Notes: generated from the sequence alone by a model not told the origin. Positions 43,189 to 51,626 are shown, counted from the stretch's first letter. The stretch is DNA of 64,000 bases from Mucilaginibacter pedocola (GCF_002013915.1 NZ_MBTF01000002.1:248001-312000); one strand, 5' to 3'. Program-made: numbers and translations.

Positions 43189-44607
43189 ATGAGCACAACA
43201 GATAAATATGCCTTCGGCATGATCGGCCTTGGTGTTATGGGCCGCAGTTTACTACTCAACATGGCCGACCACGGCTTCGCGGTAGCAGGGCACGATAAAG
43301 ATGCCGGTAAAGTATCATCATTAAACGATGAGGCCGGCGAGCGCAAGGCCAAAGGCTTTGGCGATGTAAAAGAGTTTATACAAAGCCTTACCACGCCGCG
43401 CGCCATTATGATGCTGGTGCCTGCCGGCAAGCCTGTTGATAGCGTAATTGCCGAACTGAGCCCGCTGTTGGATAAAGGCGATATTTTAATAGATGGCGGC
43501 AACTCGCTGTTTACCGATACCAACCGCCGTGTAGAAGAGCTGGAAGCTGTAGGGCTGCATTTCTTCGGTATGGGTGTATCTGGCGGTGAAGAAGGTGCCC
43601 GCAAAGGCCCAAGCATGATGCCGGGCGGCGATAAAGATGCTTACGCGGTGATGAAGCCAATATTTGAGGCCATTGCTGCTAAGGTTGACGGTGTGCCTTG
43701 CGTAACCTATATAGGCCCCGGTGCATCGGGCCACTTTGTGAAAATGGTTCACAACGGTATCGAGTACGGTATTATGCAATTGCTTGCCGAAACCTACGAG
43801 GTAATGAAAAAAGGCCTTGGCTTGGATAACGATGCCATGGGTAAAGTATTTGCCGACTGGAGCGAGGGCCGCGCGCAATCGTTCCTGCTGGATATCACCA
43901 AAGATATTTTCAAATACAAAGCACCGGGTACCGAGCACCTGCTGATAGACGATATTAAAGACGAGGCCCGCGCCAAAGGTACCGGTAAATGGACATCGCA
44001 AAGCGCTATGGACCTGCAGGCACCCATCCCAACAGTAGATACCGCAGTTGCCATGCGCGACCTATCTAAATACAAAGCGCTGCGCACCAAAGCTGCCGGT
44101 ATTTACAGCGGCGCACAAGCCATTGATGCTAATGCAGATGAGTTTGTTGAAGCTTTGGAGCAAGCCTTCTACTTCACCATGATCATCAGCTACGCACAGG
44201 GTATGCACATGCTGGCCAACGCATCTGTTGAGTATAAGTACGACCTGAAGCTTGACGAAATTGCCAAAATATGGCGGGGTGGCTGTATCATCCGTTCTAA
44301 ATTCCTCGAGAATATTTACGGTGCATACGGCAAAAACCCTGCGTTGGAGCATTTACTGCTTGATGCAGATGTAGCTGCTTTGGTAGAGGCCGCATTGCCG
44401 GGCATCCGCAAAGTGCTTAGCGCAGCCGTATCTGCCGGTATAGCTATGCCAGCCTACGCAGCATCGTTAAGTTATTTTGATGCGTTCCGTAGCGAGCGTA
44501 TGCCATCTAACTTAATACAGGCACAACGCGACTATTTTGGCGCGCATACTTACGAGCTGATAGGCAAAGAAGGCACCTTCCATACACAGTGGGTTCCTAA
44601 AAGTTAA
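43189..44607 (+). CDS. gnd: 6-phosphogluconate dehydrogenase, decarboxylating
   Basis: 472 residues, the length of the long (E. coli-type) family. NADP-binding GLGVMGRSLLLNMADHGF, substrate blocks GGNSLFTDTNRR, GMGVSGGEEGARKGPSMMPGG, VKMVHNGIEYGIMQ (catalytic Lys-His-Asn region), and the C-terminal helical domain with WRGGCIIRSKFLENI. It makes ribulose-5-phosphate, CO2 and NADPH. One base separates it from the HAD phosphatase gene. Confidence 0.96.
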   Translation: MSTTDKYAFGMIGLGVMGRSLLLNMADHGFAVAGHDKDAGKVSSLNDEAGERKAKGFGDVKEFIQSLTTPRAIMMLVPAGKPVDSVIAELSPLLDKGDILIDGGNSLFTDTNRRVEELEAVGLHFFGMGVSGGEEGARKGPSMMPGGDKDAYAVMKPIFEAIAAKVDGVPCVTYIGPGASGHFVKMVHNGIEYGIMQLLAETYEVMKKGLGLDNDAMGKVFADWSEGRAQSFLLDITKDIFKYKAPGTEHLLIDDIKDEARAKGTGKWTSQSAMDLQAPIPTVDTAVAMRDLSKYKALRTKAAGIYSGAQAIDANADEFVEALEQAFYFTMIISYAQGMHMLANASVEYKYDLKLDEIAKIWRGGCIIRSKFLENIYGAYGKNPALEHLLLDADVAALVEAALPGIRKVLSAAVSAGIAMPAYAASLSYFDAFRSERMPSNLIQAQRDYFGAHTYELIGKEGTFHTQWVPKS

Positions 44608-44612
44608 TAATA

Positions 44613-44693
44613 GAGTCAAGAGATAAGAATCAAGAGACAAGAATTCGGAGGGAACGATCAGGATGTTTGTCTTGAATCTTAACTCTTGCTTCT
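44613..44693. repeat. Hairpin between gnd and zwf
   Basis: An AAGAG/CTTG-rich inverted repeat: CAAGAGATAAGAATC, then AAGAGACAAG on the left against TTTGTCTTGAATCT, then TAACTCTTG on the right (imperfect, about 20 paired bases). Fills most of the 101-bp gap. Confidence 0.6.
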
Positions 44694-44708
44694 AAAAAAA
44701 TCACAACC

Positions 44709-46223
44709 ATGAGCACAAACACAAAATCCGACCCAACTATATTCATCATATTCGGTGGCACCGGCGATTTAAATTCCCGCAAAATTGCCCCGGCCTTGTA
44801 TAACCTTTTCCTTGATGGATGGCTGCCCAAGCAGTTCTCTATTATAGGCACGGGCCGCACCAAGCTTACCGACGAGCAATTCAGGAATAACCTGCACAAG
44901 GATATCGACCAGTTTTCGCGCAGCGGAAAAAGCGACCCTAAAAAATGGGCCGAATTTGAACAGAGCATTTACTACCAGGTGTCTGATGCTACCGATGCCG
45001 AAACTTATAAAGAGTTCGGCAAACGTATAGATAAGCACAACGAAGAATGGAAAACCACCGCTAACGTGCTTTTCTACCTTGCGGTGGCGCCAAATTTCTT
45101 CCCTATCATTGCCTCTAACATATCTAAAGCCAAGCTGGCCGAGGATAAAAATAAGGTACGTATCATCATTGAGAAACCATTCGGCCACGACCTGGAAACC
45201 GCCAAGGAACTGAATGAGTTGCTGAAAGGCATTTTTGATGAGTGCCAGATATACCGCATAGACCACTACCTGGGCAAAGAGACCGTGCAGAATATTATGG
45301 CCTTCCGCTTTGCCAACTCCATTATGGAGCCGCTGTGGAACCGTAACTACATAGAGCACGTGCAGATATCCGTTACCGAGCAATTGGGCGTAGAAGAGCG
45401 TGGCGATTACTACGACGGCTCTGGCGCTATGCGCGATATGATACAAAACCACCTGCTGCAGCTGCTTTGCCACATTGCCATGGAGCCGCCGGTTAGCTTC
45501 AGCGCCGATGAAGTACGCGACCGCAAGGTAGATGTACTGCGTGCTATGCGCCGCTTTACACCGGAGGATGTGCGTAACTCGGCCGTGCGTGGCCAATACG
45601 GCAGCGGCTGGATGAAGGGCAAAGAAGTACCCGGCTACCGCGAAGAACCAAAGGTTGACCCACATTCGAATACCGAAACGTTCGCTGCCTTTAAATTCTT
45701 TGTAGATAACTGGCGCTGGCAGGGCGTTCCGTTCTATGTGCGCACGGGCAAACGTATGCACCAGTCATCATCGGTTATTACCATCCAATTTAAGGATGTG
45801 CCGCATTTGATATTCCCTACCGAAGCCGCCGAAAGCTGGCAGCAAAACAGGCTCATCATTAGCATACAGCCCGAAATGAGCATCCGCCTGCAGGTACAGG
45901 CCAAACGCCCTGGTATTGATATGGTACTCAATGTGGTTGATATGGTGTTCGATTACAAAGGCACCTACACCAACCAGGCACCCGAGGCTTACGAAACCCT
46001 GATACTTGATACCATGCTGGGCGACCAAACACTATTTATGCGCGGCGACCAGGTAGAGGCTGCCTGGGAACTGGTAATGCCGATACTGAACACCTGGCAG
46101 CATAAAAAGAGCCTGAATTTCCCTAACTATAGTGCCGACTCGTGGGGCCCTGAATCTGCCGAGGCCTTAATAGCCCGCGATGGTTTCAACTGGTTCACGC
46201 TGCCTGTAAACGGTAAAAAATAA
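44709..46223 (+). CDS. zwf: Glucose-6-phosphate 1-dehydrogenase
   Basis: 504 residues. NADP-binding IFGGTGDLNSRKIAPALY, the G6PD active-site signature RIDHYLGKETVQN (with the catalytic His and Lys), IIEKPFGHDLETA, QNHLLQLLCHIAMEPP, and TYTNQAPEAYETLILD are in order. It oxidises glucose-6-phosphate to 6-phosphogluconolactone and forms NADPH. Six bases before pgl. Confidence 0.96.
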   Translation: MSTNTKSDPTIFIIFGGTGDLNSRKIAPALYNLFLDGWLPKQFSIIGTGRTKLTDEQFRNNLHKDIDQFSRSGKSDPKKWAEFEQSIYYQVSDATDAETYKEFGKRIDKHNEEWKTTANVLFYLAVAPNFFPIIASNISKAKLAEDKNKVRIIIEKPFGHDLETAKELNELLKGIFDECQIYRIDHYLGKETVQNIMAFRFANSIMEPLWNRNYIEHVQISVTEQLGVEERGDYYDGSGAMRDMIQNHLLQLLCHIAMEPPVSFSADEVRDRKVDVLRAMRRFTPEDVRNSAVRGQYGSGWMKGKEVPGYREEPKVDPHSNTETFAAFKFFVDNWRWQGVPFYVRTGKRMHQSSSVITIQFKDVPHLIFPTEAAESWQQNRLIISIQPEMSIRLQVQAKRPGIDMVLNVVDMVFDYKGTYTNQAPEAYETLILDTMLGDQTLFMRGDQVEAAWELVMPILNTWQHKKSLNFPNYSADSWGPESAEALIARDGFNWFTLPVNGKK

Positions 46224-46229
46224 GGAACT

Positions 46230-46958
46230 ATGAAACTGAACGTATTTAACACCGCAGACGAAGTACTGGCAAGTTTGGCTGAATTCTTCGCAGAGAAAGC
46301 AGCCGAAGCGATAGAAAAACATGGCCGCTTTGCTGTGGCATTAAGCGGCGGCAGTTCGCCAAAAAAACTGCACGAACTGCTGGCGAGCGAATACCGTGAT
46401 AAAATTGAATGGGAGAAAGTATGGTTCTTCTTCGGCGATGAGCGCGATGTGCCTTTGACCGATTCGCAGAGCAATTACCTGATGGCGAAGCACACATTGT
46501 TCGACCCGCTGGGCATTGATCCATCGCACGTTTTCCCGGTGCAAACTGAGTTGGGTGCCGACGAAGCTGCTAAGCAATATACTGCTAACCTCATTGATTT
46601 CTTCGACGGGCAAAGTGCCAGCTTCGACCTCATCATTTTAGGCCTTGGCGATAACTCGCACACCGCTTCGCTGTTCCCGCATACCTCGGTATTGCACGAC
46701 GACAGCGCATCAGTACAGGCATTGTATATAGACGAGGTAAAGATGAACCGCATTACCTTCACCGCCCCGCTCATCAATAACGCGCATCACATCGCGTTCC
46801 TGGTATACGGCGAAGGCAAAGCCGAAGCTGTGAAACATATACTGGAAGACGAACAGGATATTGAACTTTATCCGGCGCAATTAATTGTAGAAACCAACGA
46901 TGGCGACCTGCAATGGTTTATGGATGAAGGAGCAGCCGGGAAATTGGAGAAGAAGTAA
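46230..46958 (+). CDS. pgl: 6-phosphogluconolactonase (DevB type)
   Basis: 242 residues, DevB/SOL family: FAVALSGGSSPKKLHELLA (phosphate-binding start), VWFFFGDERDVPLTDSQSNYLMAK, LIILGLGDNSHTASLFPHT (active-site His), and RITFTAPLINNAHHIAFLVYG. It hydrolyses the lactone made by Zwf. It is the last gene of the block; a strong terminator begins 12 bp downstream. Confidence 0.94.
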   Translation: MKLNVFNTADEVLASLAEFFAEKAAEAIEKHGRFAVALSGGSSPKKLHELLASEYRDKIEWEKVWFFFGDERDVPLTDSQSNYLMAKHTLFDPLGIDPSHVFPVQTELGADEAAKQYTANLIDFFDGQSASFDLIILGLGDNSHTASLFPHTSVLHDDSASVQALYIDEVKMNRITFTAPLINNAHHIAFLVYGEGKAEAVKHILEDEQDIELYPAQLIVETNDGDLQWFMDEGAAGKLEKK

Positions 46959-46970
46959 AGACTAATAGGA

Positions 46971-47001
46971 AAAAAAGCTTGAGCAAAACTCAAGCTTTTT
47001 T
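46971..47001 (+). terminator. Terminator of the pentose phosphate block
   Basis: A perfect 13-bp stem AAAAAAGCTTGAG / CTCAAGCTTTTTT with a five-base loop CAAAA; the right arm supplies six T. It closes the pgl transcript 12 bp after the stop. Confidence 0.9.
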
Positions 47002-47018
47002 ATTAACCAAAACAACAA

Positions 47019-47054
47019 GCGACTTTTTATCCTTATATTTGGTAAAAAAGTCGC
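47019..47054. promoter_or_regulatory. Inverted repeat around the RES-Xre promoter (candidate autoregulatory operator)
   Basis: GCGACTTTTT (47019-47028) and AAAAAGTCGC (47045-47054) are exact inverted repeats ending one base before the antitoxin ATG. They enclose the TATATTTG box at 47034-47041. The layout fits repression by the antitoxin, as is usual for RES-Xre pairs. Confidence 0.55.
47034..47041 (+). promoter_or_regulatory. TAnnTTTG -7 box of the toxin-antitoxin operon
   Basis: TATATTTG matches the Bacteroidota -7 consensus exactly and lies 14 bp before the antitoxin ATG, implying a very short leader. No clear -33 TTG is seen. Confidence 0.5.
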
Positions 47055-47055
47055 C

Positions 47056-47517
47056 ATGGTTATTTCAGAGAAAAAAGACATATCATCCGGTAATAGCCTG
47101 CTTAAGCTTCTTGGGGGGGCTAAATTGATAGATGCACCGGTAACATCGGAGTTCGATCTTATAGGATTGAGTAACCGGGGGATTAAAAAAGCGTCGTTAG
47201 ATGCGCTTATTGGCCACTTGGGCATCTCAAAAAAAGCTTTTGCCGAAAATATTCTAAATCTTTCGGTGAAAACATTTGAACGAAAAAACGACGACGACCT
47301 GCTGGATAGCCGCACATCATCTCACATCATCGAAATTGCTAAAGTTACCGAGCATGCGTTTGAGGTTTTTGGAGATGAGGCTAAAGCACAACGTTGGCTT
47401 AACACCGAAATAAGGGCATTAAATTACATGAAGCCGATAGATCTGTTTCACATACTTACCGGCTTAGTAATGGTAGATAACATATTGGGCCGTATTGAGC
47501 ATGGGGTTTATTCGTAA
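47056..47517 (+). CDS. Xre/MbcA/ParS-type antitoxin
   Basis: 153 residues. The N-terminal half is a helix-turn-helix region (KKASLDALIGHLGISKKAFAENILNLSVKTFER). The C-terminal half is the toxin-binding DUF2384 domain, with the conserved pattern FEVFGDEAKAQRWLNTEIRAL, then PIDLFHILTGL and the closing ILGRIEHGVYS. It neutralises the RES toxin encoded six bases downstream and probably represses its own promoter through the inverted repeat before its start. Confidence 0.92.
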   Translation: MVISEKKDISSGNSLLKLLGGAKLIDAPVTSEFDLIGLSNRGIKKASLDALIGHLGISKKAFAENILNLSVKTFERKNDDDLLDSRTSSHIIEIAKVTEHAFEVFGDEAKAQRWLNTEIRALNYMKPIDLFHILTGLVMVDNILGRIEHGVYS

Positions 47518-47523
47518 CGGAAT

Positions 47524-47988
47524 ATGTTGATATACAGGATTTCCAAGTCGAAAAAACATGCCAAAGACCTATCCGGATTTGGTGCATTTAAATTTGGCGG
47601 ACGATGGAATAGTGCGGGTACTTACATACTATATACCAGCGAAAATAGCTCTCTTGCTTTTTTGGAGAACCTGGTACACTTCGATTCGGATAATATACCG
47701 CCCGAGTTATTTCTGACACAGATAGAAATAAACGTTCCCGAGAAATTAATATATACACTGCCCGATAGGCATTATCCTAAAGATTGGATGCAGCCTGAAA
47801 ATATAGCAAACCAAATAATTGGTGATAAGCTTATGAGCGATGAAAAATACATTGCCGTCCGGTTCAGGTCGGTAATTAATCGCTTCGAATACAATTTGCT
47901 GTTGAACCCGCTGTTTAAAGAATATCACGATATGGTGAAGGTACGTTCTGTTGACAGGTTAATCATCGATACAAGGCTACTGAAGTAA
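47524..47988 (+). CDS. RES-domain toxin (NAD+ phosphorylase family)
   Basis: 154 residues. The RES signature residues are present: the Arg in FGGRWNSAG (Arg27), Tyr in TYILYTSE, Glu48 in LAFLENL, and the C-terminal Ser/Asn block VRFRSVINRFEYNLLLNP. Characterised members (MbcT, RES toxins) consume NAD+ by phosphorolysis or hydrolysis and stop growth. It starts six bases after the antitoxin stop. The pair stands alone between the pentose phosphate block and an FkbM-like gene. Confidence 0.92.
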   Translation: MLIYRISKSKKHAKDLSGFGAFKFGGRWNSAGTYILYTSENSSLAFLENLVHFDSDNIPPELFLTQIEINVPEKLIYTLPDRHYPKDWMQPENIANQIIGDKLMSDEKYIAVRFRSVINRFEYNLLLNPLFKEYHDMVKVRSVDRLIIDTRLLK

Positions 47989-48067
47989 TGGCGCCACTAC
48001 TAATGCCTTATCCCGAAATTGCTTAATGAGGTATTATAAGCATCAGGAAAAATACTTGCACCGGGTT

Positions 48068-48985
48068 TTAAAAAACCTCCATTTTACCGCTCTCTATATT
48101 CAAAACCTCCAGGCCGCTAATTGCCTTAGCTCTTTCGGCTGCGCCATGTAATGTTAATGCGCCGTTTTTATCGCGCCCTTCTTTAAACTGGCTTGGTTTG
48201 TAGCCCTCTTGCAAACTGGTTTCTTTTACTTTATCGTTCAGCAGGTCGCGCCTTACAAAGTATGAGTTATTACCCGCAAGGTTGCAGCCTATAAATGCAT
48301 AACCTTTATTATTTGCCTCTGTGGCAAGCGCGGCAAGCGATGCACCATAAAACAGGTTGCTATGATGCGCCGCAGTACGATCGAACGATTTGTTGTAGGG
48401 TACGGTGATTGCCCTTTCGTCGCCGAAAGTGGCGTTATACTCCATGATGATGATGGAAGGGTTTAATTTAGAAAGCTCAACTTCTTTCAGAATAAAGTAG
48501 TCGTTACCATCAAGGTCGATGTGCAGGATACCTATATTGCTGAAGCCTGTTGCGGCCAGCAGTCCGTTGATGTTATCTGCATCAATAAAAACTGCTTTGC
48601 TGGTAAGGTTATATTTCCAATACCAGTTTTGCCTTTGCAGATGAGCCATATTGTTAACGCTGCCATCCATTACAAAGCCGCCCCAGGCATTATTCATCAT
48701 CAAAAACCGGGTGTTCGATTCCTGGTAGTTTGATACGCCGAACTCGATGAACAACTTATTTTCTATAGCAACGTGTTTGATGAGGTATTGTATAATGCCA
48801 TCGTCGCCAAACTGGCTGAATATTTTAAACTCGTGGTCGTTAATATTGGTTGATGGCAATAGCCATTGCTGTTTGGAGAGCATTGCACCGATGACCAAAA
48901 TTTCGGTTTCATCATTCAGTTGCGATATGCCGGCTACACTATGGGCTATTGTGCCCGAAAGGCGTTTCACTAATCTTTTGATCAC
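48068..48985 (-). CDS. FkbM-like/SAM-dependent methyltransferase family protein
   Basis: 305 residues with a GTG start (no in-frame ATG nearby). The middle resembles the Rossmann-like FkbM group: FSQFGDDGIIQYLIK, LFIEFGVSNYQESNTR (glycine-containing loop corresponding to the SAM site), GGFVMDGSVNNM, and GILHIDLDGNDYFIL followed by PSIIIMEYNATFG. The C-terminal third is unusual. Such proteins methylate sugars or glycolipids, but some are non-catalytic; the substrate is unknown. It has no adjacent glycosyltransferases. A TATATTTA box lies about 25 bp upstream of the GTG. Confidence 0.6.
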   Translation of the reverse strand: MIKRLVKRLSGTIAHSVAGISQLNDETEILVIGAMLSKQQWLLPSTNINDHEFKIFSQFGDDGIIQYLIKHVAIENKLFIEFGVSNYQESNTRFLMMNNAWGGFVMDGSVNNMAHLQRQNWYWKYNLTSKAVFIDADNINGLLAATGFSNIGILHIDLDGNDYFILKEVELSKLNPSIIIMEYNATFGDERAITVPYNKSFDRTAAHHSNLFYGASLAALATEANNKGYAFIGCNLAGNNSYFVRRDLLNDKVKETSLQEGYKPSQFKEGRDKNGALTLHGAAERAKAISGLEVLNIESGKMEVF

Positions 48986-49187
48986 GTTGGATATATTTAC
49001 GGGTAAATATAGGCCTTAACAGCTAAAAGCCTACTATGCCGGTTAAAAACCCGCCCTTGATTATTTTCTCACCTTGTGGATAACATCTCCACTACCACGT
49101 TATCGTCAAATTCTGCCATCCTGTAATTTTTCCCCTTTGCTTTCCCCTGTAAACATTTGTAATTTAGGCTAACATAAAAACCTGCCT

Positions 49188-50816
49188 ATGCAAAACTACC
49201 AACAACAGCTCCTCGGTATGTTCGTGCCCGAGGATGAAATACCCGAACAACATCGTATTGAAGAGATACATCAGCGCGAATACCTGGTGAACGGCGAAAT
49301 GCGCCCATGGAACGGCGAGGTAAGCGAAGTGTATTCACCCGTAATGCTGCCCGATGCGGATGGCGTGCTGAAACGCAAACTTATAGGCACTTACCCCGTT
49401 TGTACCGAAACCGAGGCAATGGAAGCCATGGAAGCTGCCCTGCAAGCTTACGATAACGGCCGCGGCGAATGGCCCACCATGAGCATTATTGACCGCATTA
49501 AGTGCATGGATAAATTCGTGTACAAGATGATAGAGCAGCGTACGCTTATTGTTAAGCTTATTATGTGGGAGATAGGCAAATCATACGCTGATTCTGCTAA
49601 GGAGTTCGATCGTACGGTGGAATACATTAACGCTACGATAGATGGGTTGAAAGATATAGATAGGCAATCGTCGCGTTTCGAAATGGCGGAAGGGTTGGTG
49701 GCACAAATACGCCGCTCGCCGCTGGGTGTGGTGCTTTGTATGGGGCCGTTCAACTACCCGCTTAACGAAACCTTTACTACGCTAATACCCGCCCTTATTA
49801 TGGGCAACACTATTTTATTTAAACCACCCAAACACGGTACGCTATTACACTACCCATTATTAGAAGCCTTCCGCGATGCATTTCCTAAAGGTGTGGTAAA
49901 TACCGTTTACGGCCGTGGTGCAGTAGTAACCCCGGGCCTAATGGCGACTGGAAAAATAAACGTACTGGCTTTCATCGGTAGCAGCAAAGTGGCCAACGAC
50001 CTGAAAAAACGCCATCCTAAGATAAACCGCTTGCGCGCAGTGCTTAGCCTCGATGCCAAAAACGCGGCAATTGTTACCAAACACGCTGATCTAAAACTCG
50101 CCGTAAGCGAATGTATCTTGGGTGCCCTATCGTTCAACGGGCAACGTTGCACAGCCATTAAGGTGATATTTGTGCAGAAGCACGTGGCGGATGAGTTTTT
50201 GAAATTATTAAGCGAAGCCGTAAGCGCCCTTAAGCCCGGCTTGCCATGGACCGACGGCGTAAAGCTTACCCCACTGCCCGAGCCGCATAAGCCCGCGTAC
50301 TTAAAGGATTGCATAGATGATGCGATTGCTAACGGTGCCAGCGTAATGAACGAGCACGGCGGTGTAACAGCCGAGTCGTTCGTTTTCCCGGCGGTGGTAT
50401 ACCCTGTTAACGAGAAAATGAAGCTTTATCGCGAGGAGCAATTCGGTCCGGTGATACCCGTAATTCCCTTTGAGGATATAGAAGAAACCATCGAATACCA
50501 GATAGATTCGCCACATGGTATGCAGGTAAGCATTTTCAGCAACGATGCCAAAGAGATATCGGCACTGATAGACCCATTTGTGAACCTGGTGAGCCGCGTG
50601 AACATCAACAGCCAGTGCCAGCGCGGGCCGGACGTGTTCCCGTTCACCGGCCGTAAGGATAGCGCCGAGGGAACGCTATCGGTACATGATGCACTGCGTT
50701 CATTCTCTATCCGTTCGCTGGTTGCTACCAAGCTTAACGAAAGCAATAAGCAACTCATCAACGAGATAGTGAATGATAACGATTCAAACTTTTTGAGCAC
50801 AAAGTATATTCTGTAA
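49188..50816 (+). CDS. gapN: NADP-dependent glyceraldehyde-3-phosphate dehydrogenase (GapN-like aldehyde dehydrogenase)
   Basis: 542 residues, slightly longer than typical GapN because of the N-terminal extension before EYLVNGEMRPW. Aldehyde dehydrogenase blocks: GPFNYPLNETFTTLIPAL, AFIGSSKVAND, and the nucleophile Cys321 in SFNGQRCTAIK. The position of the general-base Glu (34 residues before the Cys, ELGGK in relatives) reads Ser287 in LSLDAKN, with Asp289 two residues later. Non-phosphorylating GapN makes 3-phosphoglycerate and NADPH from glyceraldehyde-3-phosphate, which fits an NADPH theme with the pentose phosphate block 2.2 kb away. Family assignment is firm; substrate is inferred. Confidence 0.83.
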   Translation: MQNYQQQLLGMFVPEDEIPEQHRIEEIHQREYLVNGEMRPWNGEVSEVYSPVMLPDADGVLKRKLIGTYPVCTETEAMEAMEAALQAYDNGRGEWPTMSIIDRIKCMDKFVYKMIEQRTLIVKLIMWEIGKSYADSAKEFDRTVEYINATIDGLKDIDRQSSRFEMAEGLVAQIRRSPLGVVLCMGPFNYPLNETFTTLIPALIMGNTILFKPPKHGTLLHYPLLEAFRDAFPKGVVNTVYGRGAVVTPGLMATGKINVLAFIGSSKVANDLKKRHPKINRLRAVLSLDAKNAAIVTKHADLKLAVSECILGALSFNGQRCTAIKVIFVQKHVADEFLKLLSEAVSALKPGLPWTDGVKLTPLPEPHKPAYLKDCIDDAIANGASVMNEHGGVTAESFVFPAVVYPVNEKMKLYREEQFGPVIPVIPFEDIEETIEYQIDSPHGMQVSIFSNDAKEISALIDPFVNLVSRVNINSQCQRGPDVFPFTGRKDSAEGTLSVHDALRSFSIRSLVATKLNESNKQLINEIVNDNDSNFLSTKYIL

Positions 50817-50831
50817 AATAACCTAACCCCG

Positions 50832-50973
50832 ATGTCATCTCGAACGAGCGGCGGGGATAGTGCGGGAAGGGGCGAGGAGAGAACTTAGAGGTCGCGCCGT
50901 GCGGCTATGCAAATCGCATAAGTTCTCTCCTCACGCTACTGCGAAGGAAGCCCCGGGGCGTTCGAGATGACAT
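50832..50973. repeat. 142-bp palindromic element, TGTCATNTCGA family, copy 2
   Basis: ATGTCATCTCGAACG and CGTTCGAGATGACAT are exact 15-bp end repeats; an inner pair GAGGAGAGAACTTA / TAAGTTCTCTCCTC is also exact. Located after gapN, before the converging DUF2306 gene. Confidence 0.75.
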
Positions 50974-51005
50974 GGCGGTTTTTTCCGGCTATGGACTATG
51001 GGCTA

Positions 51006-51626
51006 TCAACTTTTTTCTTCCAGTCTATTCACCCACTCTGCCACCAGCAAATTGGGCACCCAACTGGCAAATGCTATAATAAGGTAATTATGCTCGAAGT
51101 TTACGCCATGCCCAAAGGTGTTGAATAGAAATATGTAAAACCTCAACATTACGGCCCCAAAGGCAAGCGCATAACTACGGCGCATCATTTTCTTGTGATC
51201 GGTGATATTTCCTTTCATCACCAGCACCCATCCGGCTAATGTGCTGGCAACCCATAGCGTATTTTGTAGCAGGAAGGAAATGAACACACCCGCTCCGCGG
51301 TCGACGAACAGCGTCATTACATAAGCCCCCGGCGCTCCAAAAAATAATATGCCGAACACATAAATTTTACCCAGCAATTTGTGCAGCGGGCGGTTGCTAT
51401 AAACCTTTTTGCTAAACTGAAAAAAGCCGATGATGAGGATAAGACTACTACCAAAAATATGGCAGTAAAAAGCAGGCAGATACCAGCCGGTATTTACGGC
51501 GTGTTGTTTTATCTGCAAGAAAAAACTATCGTGCTTAAAACTGAGGTATTGTATGAAGGTACCGGCGCTAAGCACCAGTGCCCAAAAGAAAGCGAAATAC
51601 CACAATAACCTCCTTACAATTCTCAT
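51006..51626 (-). CDS. DUF2306 membrane protein
   Basis: 206 residues with six or seven hydrophobic segments; conserved DUF2306 features are the paired His in YCHIFGSSLILIIGFFQF, NRPLHKLLGKIYV and ITDHKKMMRRSYALAFGA. The conserved His may bind heme or metal by analogy with related membrane redox proteins, but no role is established. Its ATG overlaps the stop of the upstream lipoprotein gene by four bases (ATGA), so the two are translated as a unit. Confidence 0.82.
   Translation of the reverse strand: MRIVRRLLWYFAFFWALVLSAGTFIQYLSFKHDSFFLQIKQHAVNTGWYLPAFYCHIFGSSLILIIGFFQFSKKVYSNRPLHKLLGKIYVFGILFFGAPGAYVMTLFVDRGAGVFISFLLQNTLWVASTLAGWVLVMKGNITDHKKMMRRSYALAFGAVMLRFYIFLFNTFGHGVNFEHNYLIIAFASWVPNLLVAEWVNRLEEKS

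Noticed and set aside
44769-45761. 330-residue open frame antisense to zwf
   Set aside because: It lies entirely within zwf and has no domain pattern; long antisense frames arise from the codon use of the gene.
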